Below are positions 36,214-44,846 of a stretch of 64,000 nucleotides of DNA, piece by piece. This DNA comes from Roseobacter sp. MED193 (GTDB taxonomy: Bacteria; Pseudomonadota; Alphaproteobacteria; Rhodobacterales; Rhodobacteraceae). The notes below the pieces were generated by a model. It was not told where the DNA came from. It was given only the letters and a program-made list of their open reading frames with translations, and searched no databases. The stretch's first letter is position 1. Every line of letters begins with the position of its first letter. Made by a program: the position numbers and the translations under genes. Location of the stretch: assembly GCF_000152965.1 (NCBI RefSeq), contig NZ_CH902583.1:1260017-1324016 (forward strand), written 5' to 3'.

Positions 36214-38892
36214 ATGCCAGTTGTTGTTGTCGAATCCCCGGCGAAGGCCAAAACGATCAATAAATACCTGGGGTCAGACTATACAGTCCTGGCCTCTTAC
36301 GGCCATGTGCGCGACCTGCCGGCAAAGAATGGTTCGGTCGATACTGACAACGAATTTGAAATGACATGGGAGGTCGGCACCGATAGCCGCAAACATGTCA
36401 AAGCCATCGCCGATGCGCTGAAAGAAGATAACGAACTGATTCTCGCGACTGACCCCGATCGCGAAGGCGAGGCAATCAGCTGGCATCTGCAACAGGCGTT
36501 GACAAAGCGGCGCTCGATCAAAAAGGACACGCCGGTGAGCCGGGTGACCTTTAATGCCATCACCAAAGAGGCCGTGGCTGAAGCGATGCGCAATCCGCGT
36601 CAGGTGGATATGCCCCTGGTGGAGGCCTATCTGGCCCGCCGGGCGCTGGACTATCTGGTGGGCTTTAATCTGTCGCCGGTGCTGTGGCGCAAACTGCCTG
36701 GTGCGCGCTCGGCCGGTCGCGTTCAATCAGTCTGCCTGCGCCTGATCGTCGAGCGCGAGATGGAGATCGAGGCCTTTAACCCGCAGGAATACTGGTCAGT
36801 CAAAGCAAATATGGCGACCCCGCGCGGTCAGGAATTCGAGGCCCGCTTGACGGTTTTGGCTGGCGACAAGCTGGACAAATACAGCCTCGCCAATTCCACC
36901 GCAGCTGAACTGGCGGTGCAGGCCGTCTCCAGCCGCAACATGGTGGCCAAATCGGTTGAGGCCAAACCCGCCTCCCGCAATCCATCTGCGCCTTTCATGA
37001 CCTCGACCCTGCAACAGGAAGCCAGCCGAAAATTTGGCATGGGTGCCAAGCAGTGCATGAATGCCGCCCAGCGCCTCTATGAGGCAGGTCTCATCACCTA
37101 TATGCGTACCGATGGTATCGACATGGCCCCCGAGGCCGTGCAGGAGGCCCGCTCCGAGATCGAAAGCCGCTATGGTGCAGAATATGTGCCCAGCTCCCCG
37201 CGGATCTATAAGAACAAAGCCAAGAACGCTCAGGAAGCTCACGAATGTATCCGCCCCACTGAGATGGGGCGCGATGCCAAGAGCCTCAAGGTGTCCGAGG
37301 ACGATCAACGCAAACTCTATGATCTGATCTGGAAGCGGACCCTGGCCTGCCAGATGGCGGGCGCCCGGTTGGAGCGCACCACAGTTGACTTGGGCTCTGA
37401 TGATGGCCAGGTTGTGCTGCGCGCCACTGGTCAGGTGATGCTGTTTGACGGCTTCCTGCGGGTTTATGAAGAGGGCCGCGATGATGTGGTCGATGAAGAC
37501 GACAAGCGCCTGCCCCAGATCATGCAGGGCGAAGCGCTGAAATTTGCCTCCTCGCTGGCGACACAGGCGGAAAAGGCCGGAGCGGAGGGATCCATTCTGT
37601 CCGACAACAAGGCGGTTCTGGGCCTACAACACCACACCCAGCCGCCGCCCCGCTTTACCGAAGCAACCCTGGTCAAGCGCATGGAAGAGCTGGGCATTGG
37701 TCGCCCCTCCACCTATGCCTCTGTCATCACCACGATCCAGGACCGCGAATATGTCCGCAAGGACAAGAACCGCCTGTTCCCCGAGGACAAGGGCCGCATC
37801 GTTACCATCTTCCTGCTGAATTTCTTCCGCACCTATGTGGGCTATGAGTTCACCGCCAATCTGGAAGGGGAGCTGGATGATGTCAGCGCAGGCGGGCGCG
37901 ACTACAAGGATATCCTGAGTAAATTCTGGCGCGATTTTTCGGCGGCGATTTCGGAAACCTCGGATCTGCGGATCTCGGAAGTGCTGGATGTGCTGGACGA
38001 AACTCTGGCACCGCAGCTTTACCCACCGCGCGAAGACGGCACCGATCCGCGCGTCTGCCCCAAATGCGGCGCAGGCCAGCTGCACCTCAAGACTTCGCGC
38101 ACTGGTGGTTTTGTCGGCTGCGGCAATTACCCCGAATGCAACTACACCCGGCCGATTTCCGGCGAAGGGGCCGAAGGCTATGAGCGGATCCTGGGCGAGG
38201 ATGACGGCGATGAGATTCACCTGAAGTCCGGCCGCTTTGGTCCCTATGTGCAGCGCGGCGAGGCGACGCCTGAGAACAAAAAACCTCCACGGTCATCGCT
38301 GCCCAAACAGGGCAAGGAATTCCTACCCGGATGGGGGCCCAATGACCTGACACTGGAGCAGGCCGTTACCCTGCTGACCCTGCCGCGTGAGATCGGTCCC
38401 CACCCCGAAGGCGGGGTGATTTCCTCCAATCTGGGGCGCTTTGGTCCCTATATCATGCACCAGCTGCCCGAAGAGGAGAAACCCGTCTATGCCAATCTGA
38501 AAGAGACACTGGATGTCTTTGAGATCGGCATGAACCGGGCCATGGAGATGATCACCGAAAAGCGCAACAATCCCGGGCGCGGCCGCCGGGCTGCGGCCAA
38601 GCCACTGCGCGAGCTGGGTGACCATCCCGAGAGCGGGGGCGCCGTCAATATCATGGATGGACGCTATGGCGCCTATGTGAAATGGGAGAAGGTCAATGCC
38701 ACTCTCCCTAAGGATGTCGAAGCCAAAGATGTCACCATGGAGATGGCGGTTCAATTGATCGCGGAAAAGGCCGGCAAGTCAGCTAGCAAGAAAAAGGCAC
38801 CAGCCAAGAAGAAGGCGCCTGCCAAAAAAGCTGCAGCAAAAAAGCCCGCGGCAAAGAAAACAGCCGCGAAAAAGCCTGCTGCCAGCGAATAG
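36214..38892 (+). CDS. topA: DNA topoisomerase I
   Basis: Type IA topoisomerase relaxing negative supercoils. 892 residues from the ATG at 36214 (MPVVVVESPAKAKTINKYLG); a frame opening at 36163 adds 17 residues without support. Toprim acidic motif ATDPDREGEAISWHL is present, and the active-site tyrosine is Y296 in GLITYMRTDGID. One C4 zinc ribbon (CPKCGAGQLHL with CGNYPEC) is followed by three GRFGPYV-type C-terminal repeats. The last 40 residues are a Lys/Ala/Pro tail of KKAPAKK and KKPAAKK repeats resembling histone H1, common in alphaproteobacterial TopA and likely DNA-binding. Confidence 0.97.
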   Translation: MPVVVVESPAKAKTINKYLGSDYTVLASYGHVRDLPAKNGSVDTDNEFEMTWEVGTDSRKHVKAIADALKEDNELILATDPDREGEAISWHLQQALTKRRSIKKDTPVSRVTFNAITKEAVAEAMRNPRQVDMPLVEAYLARRALDYLVGFNLSPVLWRKLPGARSAGRVQSVCLRLIVEREMEIEAFNPQEYWSVKANMATPRGQEFEARLTVLAGDKLDKYSLANSTAAELAVQAVSSRNMVAKSVEAKPASRNPSAPFMTSTLQQEASRKFGMGAKQCMNAAQRLYEAGLITYMRTDGIDMAPEAVQEARSEIESRYGAEYVPSSPRIYKNKAKNAQEAHECIRPTEMGRDAKSLKVSEDDQRKLYDLIWKRTLACQMAGARLERTTVDLGSDDGQVVLRATGQVMLFDGFLRVYEEGRDDVVDEDDKRLPQIMQGEALKFASSLATQAEKAGAEGSILSDNKAVLGLQHHTQPPPRFTEATLVKRMEELGIGRPSTYASVITTIQDREYVRKDKNRLFPEDKGRIVTIFLLNFFRTYVGYEFTANLEGELDDVSAGGRDYKDILSKFWRDFSAAISETSDLRISEVLDVLDETLAPQLYPPREDGTDPRVCPKCGAGQLHLKTSRTGGFVGCGNYPECNYTRPISGEGAEGYERILGEDDGDEIHLKSGRFGPYVQRGEATPENKKPPRSSLPKQGKEFLPGWGPNDLTLEQAVTLLTLPREIGPHPEGGVISSNLGRFGPYIMHQLPEEEKPVYANLKETLDVFEIGMNRAMEMITEKRNNPGRGRRAAAKPLRELGDHPESGGAVNIMDGRYGAYVKWEKVNATLPKDVEAKDVTMEMAVQLIAEKAGKSASKKKAPAKKKAPAKKAAAKKPAAKKTAAKKPAASE

Positions 38893-38903
38893 ATTTGCCG
38901 ATT

Positions 38904-38928
38904 GCGCGGGCAGCAGGTTTGCCCGCGC
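38904..38928 (+). terminator. Hairpin downstream of topA
   Basis: Perfect 9-bp stem GCGCGGGCA/TGCCCGCGC with a 7-base loop, 11 bases past the topA stop. No T-run follows, so intrinsic termination is uncertain. Confidence 0.55.
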
Positions 38929-38932
38929 CATT

Positions 38933-38989
38933 CGGGGCTCTGCCCCCGGCCCTTTGGGCCTCCCCCGGAATATTTTTGGAAAGATGAAG
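38933..38989. repeat. Rhodobacteraceae-type dispersed intergenic repeat
   Basis: Two short hairpins (GGGGC-TCT-GCCCC and GGCCC-TTT-GGGCC) are followed by CCCCCGGAATATTTTTGGAA and AGATGAAG. This arrangement is familiar from the ends of genes across Rhodobacteraceae genomes. Only one copy was noticed in this window. Confidence 0.65.
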
Positions 38990-39110
38990 TCCGGCGTCGC
39001 GACAGGCTCGATTCTCCCTCCGTAGTAATACCGGCCTGGTTCAGTATTATTGACTCCGAGACGTCTCGGGGCCAGAAACCGGGGCAACTGGCTGTTGATG
39101 GGAGAATTCA

Positions 39111-39830
39111 ATGAAGAAGATCTATTCCAGTGCCTCTGAAGCCCTTGATGGGTTGCTTCATGACGGCATGTTTATTGCAGCAGGGGGCTTTGGTCTCTGC
39201 GGCATTCCTGAGCTTTTGCTGGATGCCATCAAAGAGGCGGGCACCAAGGATCTCACCTTTGCCTCCAACAACGCAGGTGTGGATGATTTCGGCATTGGCA
39301 TCTTGTTGCAGACCAAGCAGGTCAAAAAGATGATTTCTTCGTACGTTGGGGAAAACGCAGAATTCATGCGGCAGTATCTGAGTGGCGAGCTGGAGCTGGA
39401 ATTCAACCCCCAAGGCACCCTGGCCGAGCGTATGCGTGCGGGCGGCGCGGGCATTCCAGGCTTTTTCACCAAGACCGGCGTTGGCACCGTGATTGCCGAA
39501 GGCAAGATGGAAAAACAGTTCCCCACCGGGGCTGATGGCGCCATGGAAGACTATATCTTGGAAGAGGGCATTTTTGCCGATCTTGCTATCGTCAAAGCTT
39601 GGAAAGCCGATGAGACCGGCAATCTGGTGTTTCGCAAAACCGCGCGCAACTTCAACGCACCCGCAGCCACCTGCGGTAAGGTTTGCGTGGTCGAGGTCGA
39701 AGAGATCGTTCCGACCGGCAGCCTAGAGCCCGATAGCATCCACCTGCCCGGCATCTATGTGCATCGTATCATCAAAGGCGATCACGAGAAACGCATCGAA
39801 CAGCGCACTGTGCGCCAGAAGGAGGCCTGA
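39111..39830 (+). CDS. scoA: 3-oxoacid (succinyl-CoA:acetoacetate) CoA-transferase subunit A
   Basis: Alpha subunit of a class I CoA-transferase moving CoA from succinyl-CoA to a 3-oxoacid such as acetoacetate. 239 residues with GGFGLCGIPELLLDAI (family signature GGFGxxGxP), SNNAGVDDFGIGILL and MRAGGAGIPGFFTKTGVGT. The gene precedes subunit B by 3 bases. Acetoacetate is the likely substrate because the sequences fit the SCOT group, but 3-oxoadipate cannot be excluded; no beta-ketoadipate pathway gene is nearby. Confidence 0.92.
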   Translation: MKKIYSSASEALDGLLHDGMFIAAGGFGLCGIPELLLDAIKEAGTKDLTFASNNAGVDDFGIGILLQTKQVKKMISSYVGENAEFMRQYLSGELELEFNPQGTLAERMRAGGAGIPGFFTKTGVGTVIAEGKMEKQFPTGADGAMEDYILEEGIFADLAIVKAWKADETGNLVFRKTARNFNAPAATCGKVCVVEVEEIVPTGSLEPDSIHLPGIYVHRIIKGDHEKRIEQRTVRQKEA

Positions 39831-39833
39831 TCC

Positions 39834-40463
39834 ATGGCATGGGACCGCAATCAAATGGCCGCCCGGGCTGCGCAGGAACTGCAGGACGGCTGGTATGTGA
39901 ACCTCGGCATCGGCATTCCGACCCTGGTGTCCAACTATATCCCCGAAGGCGTCGAAGTGACCCTGCAGTCAGAAAACGGCATGCTGGGCATGGGACCTTT
40001 CCCCATTGACGGCGAAGAGGACGCTGACCTGATCAATGCAGGCAAGCAGACCATCACTGAGCTGCCGCAGACCGCCTATTTTGATAGTGCACAATCCTTT
40101 GCGATGATCCGTGGCGGCAAAATTGCCATGGCGATCCTGGGCGCGATGGAAGTGGCTGAAAACGGCGATCTGGCGAACTGGATGATCCCAGGAAAGCTGG
40201 TCAAGGGCATGGGGGGCGCCATGGATCTGGTCGCCGGTGTTGGCCGGGTTGTGGTGGTCATGGATCACACCAACAAGCATGGTGACAGCAAGGTTCTGAA
40301 GGAATGCACCCTGCCACTGACGGGTCAAAAGGTCGTTGATCGTATCATCACCAATCTTGGCGTGCTGGATGTGGTTGAAGGTGGTTTGAAGATCGTGGAA
40401 TGCGCTGATGGCGTCTCTGAAGACGAACTGCGCGCCTCCACATTGGCGACCATCGTCGACTAG
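39834..40463 (+). CDS. scoB: 3-oxoacid (succinyl-CoA:acetoacetate) CoA-transferase subunit B
   Basis: Beta subunit carrying the catalytic glutamate in the [10 protein letters not shown] motif (Glu47). Further family blocks: [52 protein letters not shown] and the closing [18 protein letters not shown]. 209 residues, normal. Expressed with subunit A; a terminator follows 50 bases downstream. Likely allows growth on ketone bodies or polyhydroxybutyrate-derived acetoacetate. Confidence 0.93.
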   Translation: MAWDRNQMAARAAQELQDGWYVNLGIGIPTLVSNYIPEGVEVTLQSENGMLGMGPFPIDGEEDADLINAGKQTITELPQTAYFDSAQSFAMIRGGKIAMAILGAMEVAENGDLANWMIPGKLVKGMGGAMDLVAGVGRVVVVMDHTNKHGDSKVLKECTLPLTGQKVVDRIITNLGVLDVVEGGLKIVECADGVSEDELRASTLATIVD

Positions 40464-40513
40464 ACCTGCAAGACCTAGCCTCTGGGCCGGGATTGCCTAG
40501 AAAAGTTACGGTT

Positions 40514-40545
40514 ATGGCTCATCTCTGCCGAGGTGAGCCATTTTC
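40514..40545 (+). terminator. Rho-independent terminator after scoAB
   Basis: A 12-bp stem ATGGCTCATCTC/GAGGTGAGCCAT with one T-G pair and loop TGCC, followed by TTTTC. It ends the CoA-transferase operon. Confidence 0.85.
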
Positions 40546-40762
40546 ATGTTTCACGATGGTGCCTGGGTTTTGGCCCAAGGGCGTGACGTTCACGTAAGGT
40601 AAGCCTCACTCCCGCTTTAGCTGAAAGCGCCCTGCAAAATCCACTATTCATGCGCTTTTTTGACGGCATAAAGCCGCTGTCAACACAATGCCGGCACAAA
40701 TAGCTTGCCAAGCGGCGCAGGTAGTTTATCCGAAGGCACATATTCAAAAACACGGCAGGCGC

Positions 40763-41797
40763 ATGACAAATTCCAATGACCTTCCCAAACCGCAACCAAC
40801 TGAGCGGTCTTCGCGCGATTGGGTGAAAATTCTGGCGAAATACCGGGAGCCAAACGAGCTACGCAGTGGCTTTGAACTGGGGGTCAGCGCTATTCCGTTC
40901 TTTTTGCTCTGGGCGCTAGCCTGGTGGGCCCTTTCATACAGCTACTGGCTGGCCTTTGCGATCTCGGTGGTTAATGCGGCGTTTCTGTTGCGCCTGTTCA
41001 CAATCCAACACGATTGCGGCCACGGTGCTTTCTTCAAGAACCGCCAGGTGAGCGACTGGGTTGGCCGAATCTTGGGCGTATTGACTCTGACCCCCTATGA
41101 CGTTTGGCGCCGGACCCATTCTGAGCATCACAGCGCGGCCGGTAATCTGGACAAGCGTGGCATGGGAGACGTTCACACGCTGACCGTGGCAGAATACAAG
41201 GCTCTGTCCCCCTTCGGAAAACTGCACTACCGGGTTTACCGCAGCCCCTTTACGCTGTTTGGCCTGGGGCCAAGCTATCTGTTCTTGTTACAGAACCGTA
41301 TCCCACTGGGTCTGATGAACAGCCTACGCTACTGGACCAGTGCTATGGGAACCAATCTGGCTATTCTCGCCGCACTGGGGGCGATATGGTACTTTGGCGG
41401 CTTGCTGCCTCTGTTGCTGATCTTCCTGCCCTCGACCATTCTTGCAGCCACCGCAGGGGTTTGGTTGTTCTACGTACAGCACCAGTTTGAAACCACCCAT
41501 TGGGAAAATGCCGACGACTGGCAGCTGCATGATGCGGCCCTGAATGGCAGTTCTTACTATGTGCTACCATCGGTTTTGCAGTGGTTTACCGCCAATATCG
41601 GCATTCATCAGGTGCATCACCTGTATAGCCGCATCCCCTTTTACCGCCTGACAGAGGTAATCCGGGATCATTCGGAACTGGCCATGAAAAACCGGCTTAC
41701 CATTCGCGAGAGCTTTGCCTGTGCAAGACTGCATTTGTGGGATGAAAACAGCAAACGCCTGCTGTCATTCTCGCAGGCCCGTGCTCTTTACGGCTAA
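40763..41797 (+). CDS. Membrane fatty acid desaturase
   Basis: 344-residue di-iron membrane desaturase of the FADS-like superfamily. All three histidine boxes are present: HDCGH (residues 83-87), HSEHH (119-123) and HQVHH (282-286). Hydrophobic pairs lie at about 41-75 and 205-250. The best match in style is to omega-6/delta-12-type acyl-lipid desaturases, but position and substrate cannot be read. The ATG at 40763 behind GCAGG is preferred over a frame opening at 40688. Monocistronic by appearance. Confidence 0.88.
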   Translation: MTNSNDLPKPQPTERSSRDWVKILAKYREPNELRSGFELGVSAIPFFLLWALAWWALSYSYWLAFAISVVNAAFLLRLFTIQHDCGHGAFFKNRQVSDWVGRILGVLTLTPYDVWRRTHSEHHSAAGNLDKRGMGDVHTLTVAEYKALSPFGKLHYRVYRSPFTLFGLGPSYLFLLQNRIPLGLMNSLRYWTSAMGTNLAILAALGAIWYFGGLLPLLLIFLPSTILAATAGVWLFYVQHQFETTHWENADDWQLHDAALNGSSYYVLPSVLQWFTANIGIHQVHHLYSRIPFYRLTEVIRDHSELAMKNRLTIRESFACARLHLWDENSKRLLSFSQARALYG

Positions 41798-41938
41798 GCC
41801 GATCTAAAACACGCACCGGGATCAGGTTGTGGTCCCGGCCCCCCAACTTTGTGGCACTTCCGGTAGCAGGTCTGAACGCAGCCCCCCCCTACCAATCAAA
41901 GTGCATTTGGCGCAGGCCAAAATTGTAGAAGCGGCCCG

Positions 41939-42805
41939 CTATTTCAGCTGTCGAAAGACACAGCCGTCACTGATCAATTGCGGCGGGGTCACACATAGCG
42001 CACGTGCCACCTGATAGGCGGCCAGCACTTTTGGCACGTAGTCGCGTGTCTCAGCAAAGGGGGGCACCCCCTGATGGGCACGAACCGCCCCCTCGCCTGC
42101 ATTATATCCAGCCAAGGCCAAAACCGCGTCACCGGAAAACTCCTCAAGTAACCAGTCCAGGTATTTGACGCCACCCTGGATGTTTTGATCCGCCACCAGC
42201 GCATCCGTGACGCCAAACCGGGCAGCCGTGTCAGGCATCAACTGCATCAATCCAATTGCTCCGGCACTGCTCACCGCCTCTGACTTGCCAGCGGATTCCA
42301 CCGCAATCACCGCGAGGACGAGAGCGGGAGAAACCTGACTATCGGCAGATGAAATCAGGATCGGCATAGCCTGGTCCTGAATAATCTGCTGCATCAATTG
42401 CAGGCCTGGCGCAGAAACGGGCGTTGGTGCAGTTTTGAGCGCCGTCAGCGCCTGCTCCAGTCGACTATAGGCTGTGCCTGCCTCAATATCAGTGGGAACG
42501 CGTTGCCAGAACCATGCATAGCGGCCTATTTCGCCGCTTTCTGAACTGCCTCCCGCACCAGGTGTGGTCGCGCTGTCGACCGCCACGGGTGGTGAGGACT
42601 GCGGTTCTTGAATTTGTATCGTGATCTTTGGAGGGGTCCCGGGCTTGGGCGCCGCGACTCGTCTCGCCTCAAATTTAGGAAAGGCCTTTGGTGCCGGTTT
42701 GGTCCCGGCCTCCCCGCCTTGCTGGGCAAATGCCCCTCTGGTCCCAAGGGCCAAAAGGAGAGAGGCAAAAATAAATGTCAGCCCCAAAGAAGATCTCATG
42801 GTCAT
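41939..42805 (-). CDS. Periplasmic lytic transglycosylase (SLT domain)
   Basis: 288 residues. A signal peptide (SLGLTFIFASLLLALGTRGA, cut after FA) and a Pro/Ala-rich spacer lead to a C-terminal SLT domain. It has the catalytic Glu in AVESAGKSEAVSSAGAIGLM (about residue 170), QLMPDTAARFGV, NIQGGVKYLDWLLEEF and ALAGYNAGEGAVRAHQGVPP. It cleaves peptidoglycan glycan strands with 1,6-anhydro formation. Divergent from the Tad pilus genes, it may open the wall for pilus assembly; this is inferred from position. The ATG at 42805 or 42799 could be used. Confidence 0.9.
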   Translation of the reverse strand: MTMRSSLGLTFIFASLLLALGTRGAFAQQGGEAGTKPAPKAFPKFEARRVAAPKPGTPPKITIQIQEPQSSPPVAVDSATTPGAGGSSESGEIGRYAWFWQRVPTDIEAGTAYSRLEQALTALKTAPTPVSAPGLQLMQQIIQDQAMPILISSADSQVSPALVLAVIAVESAGKSEAVSSAGAIGLMQLMPDTAARFGVTDALVADQNIQGGVKYLDWLLEEFSGDAVLALAGYNAGEGAVRAHQGVPPFAETRDYVPKVLAAYQVARALCVTPPQLISDGCVFRQLK

Positions 42806-43166
42806 TTTACCGCTCAATACTTGGATCTTTTTTGCGACAGCCTCGCCGATCCAGGTGCAAAAAGCCAGTTCTAGCCGCCCAAATCTGGCGATTTCGCCTT
42901 ATTTGCCCCCCTTCGCCCCAGTGAAGCCCCGATGATTGACAAAAAGTAAATTATTAATCTGTTCAATTACAGATACTTACACACAGTCTTGCCAGAAAGT
43001 TAAAATTGGGCAGCGATTTCCAGAATCCGGCCCAATTCCTGCCACGCTCTACCGGCTATATGTACTCATCCAAGCGATACAGGGTCGGTGAGAGAGAGAG
43101 ACAGACCCTGAAACAACGTCGCCGGGTAATGTAAAAAACCTTAGATATCCCTGGAGGGACAACACA
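42806..43166. other. Divergent promoter region of the Tad pilus locus
   Basis: 361 bases between the lytic transglycosylase start and the first pilin. An AT-rich core (about 42930-42990) contains TTGACA at 42936-42941, a possible -35, but no well-spaced -10 is clear. A CTGGAGGGAC ribosome-binding site precedes the pilin ATG. The leader contains a GAGAGAGAGAC run at 43091-43101. No gene seen. Confidence 0.5.
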
Positions 43167-43352
43167 ATGATCAAATTCATCAAAAACTTCCGCAAAGACG
43201 ACTCTGGCGCCGTGACCGTTGACTGGGTTGTTCTGACCGCTGCTGTTGCTGCTCTGGCCGGTGCCGCCTACACCGCCATCGAGACCGGCTCCTCGAACCT
43301 GACTTCGACCACAGGCACCTACATCGCTGGCAAAACTCCAACAGACAGCTAA
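43167..43352 (+). CDS. Flp-type pilin 1
   Basis: 61-residue type IVb pilin precursor, the probable major subunit of the Tad pilus. A charged leader (MIKFIKNFRKDDSG) precedes a hydrophobic helix starting AVTVDWVVLTAAVAALAGAA. Cleavage after Gly14 would leave Ala1 with Asp at +5 and Trp at +6, where most Flp pilins have Glu-Tyr. The tail is Thr/Ser-rich. A strong GGAGGGAC ribosome-binding site and an immediate terminator fit a highly expressed short transcript. The prepilin peptidase encoded at the end of the locus would process it. Confidence 0.85.
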   Translation: MIKFIKNFRKDDSGAVTVDWVVLTAAVAALAGAAYTAIETGSSNLTSTTGTYIAGKTPTDS

Positions 43353-43377
43353 GTCTAGCCTAAGCTGATCATGTTCT

Positions 43378-43413
43378 GGGCCGCGCCTTTTGCGTAAAGG
43401 CGCGGCCCTTTTC
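43378..43413 (+). terminator. Strong terminator between the two pilin genes
   Basis: Perfect 13-bp stem GGGCCGCGCCTTT/AAAGGCGCGGCCC, loop TGCGT, then TTTTCC. It should limit readthrough from pilin 1 into pilin 2 and the assembly genes. Confidence 0.93.
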
Positions 43414-43440
43414 CTTAGCCAGATACGAGCGAGGGCCAAA

Positions 43441-43617
43441 ATGAAAAAAATTTGGACATTTATCGCGAGTGACGATGGCGCAGTAACAGTCGACTGGGTG
43501 GTTCTAACTGCCGCTATGGCTGGTCTTGCAGCTCTGATTTCCTCAGAGATGGGGACTGGAATCATGGGGTTGGCAGATGCCCTGGCATCCTACATGGCCA
43601 ACTGGGACTTCTCCTGA
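43441..43617 (+). CDS. Flp-type pilin 2 (pilin-like subunit)
   Basis: 58 residues from the ATG at 43441 (MKKIWTFIASDDGAVTVDWV); a frame opening at 43390 would start inside the terminator. The processing site and core GAVTVDWVVLTAA are identical to pilin 1, but the helix continues differently (MAGLAALISSEMGTGIMGLA) and the tail is short. It is either a second, minor pilin or a tip/initiation subunit. It is expressed with cpaB, which begins 111 bases later, rather than with pilin 1. Confidence 0.8.
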   Translation: MKKIWTFIASDDGAVTVDWVVLTAAMAGLAALISSEMGTGIMGLADALASYMANWDFS

Positions 43618-43728
43618 CCCTATTGGAGCCAAGCGCCAGAATGGCGCTCTTTGTCACTGACAAGATTATTCAACCTTCTGGCCCCGCTCTTCTGGGTGGG
43701 GCCGGTCCCCACTGTGAAAGGTCATGCT

Positions 43729-44589
43729 ATGCGCGCAGTATTTGGATTAGTCCTTATTGTCGGGGTCGCCCTCGCAGGTGGCGCTGTGATGATGGCAAAG
43801 AACTATATTTCCGCCTATCAGACTGAACTTGCTCGGGAACGCGCAAATCGGGGCGAAGTGATCCCTACCACAGATGTTTTTGTGGCCACCAAGCAGCTGA
43901 AATACGGCGAACGCCTTACCGAAGACGCGGTGCGCAAGGTGCGCTGGCCAAGCGATGCCATCCCGGAAGGCGCCTTTACCACACTTGAAACGTTGTTTCC
44001 TCCGGCCAACCCCGGTGATTTACGGGTTGTGCTGCGCACTATGGAAAAAGACGAAGCGCTATTGGAGGCCAAGCTGACGAACCCAGGACAAGATGCAGGG
44101 ATTACCTCGCAGCTGCAACGCGGAATGCGAGCCTTTGCCATTAGCGTCGATGTGTCTTCGGGTGTTTCGGGCTTCCTGCGCCCAGGGGATCATGTGGATG
44201 TCTACTGGACCGGCGGCGTACGCGATGGGTCCGGGGGCCGTGGTCAAGAAATCACGCGACTGATTGAGCCCAGCATCGAACTGATCGCCGTGGATCAAAG
44301 CGCCAGCACCGAAACCAACGGGGCCACCATTGCCCGCACAGTGACCGTTGCCGTACAGCCCGAACAGGTGGCTGCCCTTGCTCAGGCACAGACCACTGGC
44401 CGTCTGTCGCTCTCTCTTGTGGGAGCGGGCGATGATACTGTGGCCTCGGTCATCGAAGTAAACCAGCGCAGCCTCTTGGGGCTGGGGGAGCAACAAGCCC
44501 CCGCGCCGGCCGAGCAAAAGCGGGTCTGCACCATTCGCACCCGTCGTGGCGCAGAGGTGGTCGAAATTCCGATCCCCTGCACTAACTAA
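43729..44589 (+). CDS. cpaB: Flp pilus assembly protein CpaB/RcpC
   Basis: 286 residues. An N-terminal membrane anchor (MRAVFGLVLIVGVALAGGAV) is followed by a SAF domain (DVFVATKQLKYGERLTEDAV) and the CpaB core GMRAFAISVDVSSGVSGFLR with PGDHVDVYWTGG. The family sits in the periplasm and supports the secretin channel. AAAGG precedes the ATG at 43729; a frame opening at 43651 lacks the anchor at its N-terminus. The C-terminal CTIRTRRGAEVVEIPIPC ends with a cysteine pair. Confidence 0.92.
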   Translation: MRAVFGLVLIVGVALAGGAVMMAKNYISAYQTELARERANRGEVIPTTDVFVATKQLKYGERLTEDAVRKVRWPSDAIPEGAFTTLETLFPPANPGDLRVVLRTMEKDEALLEAKLTNPGQDAGITSQLQRGMRAFAISVDVSSGVSGFLRPGDHVDVYWTGGVRDGSGGRGQEITRLIEPSIELIAVDQSASTETNGATIARTVTVAVQPEQVAALAQAQTTGRLSLSLVGAGDDTVASVIEVNQRSLLGLGEQQAPAPAEQKRVCTIRTRRGAEVVEIPIPCTN

Positions 44590-44665
44590 AGCTGCGTACA
44601 ATAGTCTCGGCCTACTCTGAGAAAGTACCGTCAGAACCTTCGTGTTCTCAACAATTTACCTCCGA

Positions 44666-44696
44666 TGCCGGGCTGTCCTTTTAGGGCGGCTCGGCA
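44666..44696 (+). other. Stable hairpin in the cpaB-cpaC gap
   Basis: A 13-bp stem TGCCGGGCTGTCC/GGGCGGCTCGGCA containing three G-T pairs, loop TTTTA, in a 257-base gap. No T-run follows. Possibly an mRNA-processing or stability element separating cpaB from the secretin gene. Confidence 0.45.
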
Positions 44697-44846
44697 CTCT
44701 CTGTTGCTGCGACCCCACAGGGGGCTGACTGCAACTGCCCCGCAGAAGCCATTGATTCTTGCAATAATTCACAAATTGCAGCACAGTGGTGCCAATCAAC
44801 GGGCAAAAAGACCCGAAAATGAGGCGTGATCGGAAAGGCAGGTCAC

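Noticed and set aside
42930..42990. A sigma-70 promoter upstream of pilin 1 based on TTGACA
   Set aside because: No -10 element at an acceptable 16-18 base spacing, so only the possible -35 is noted in the intergenic entry.
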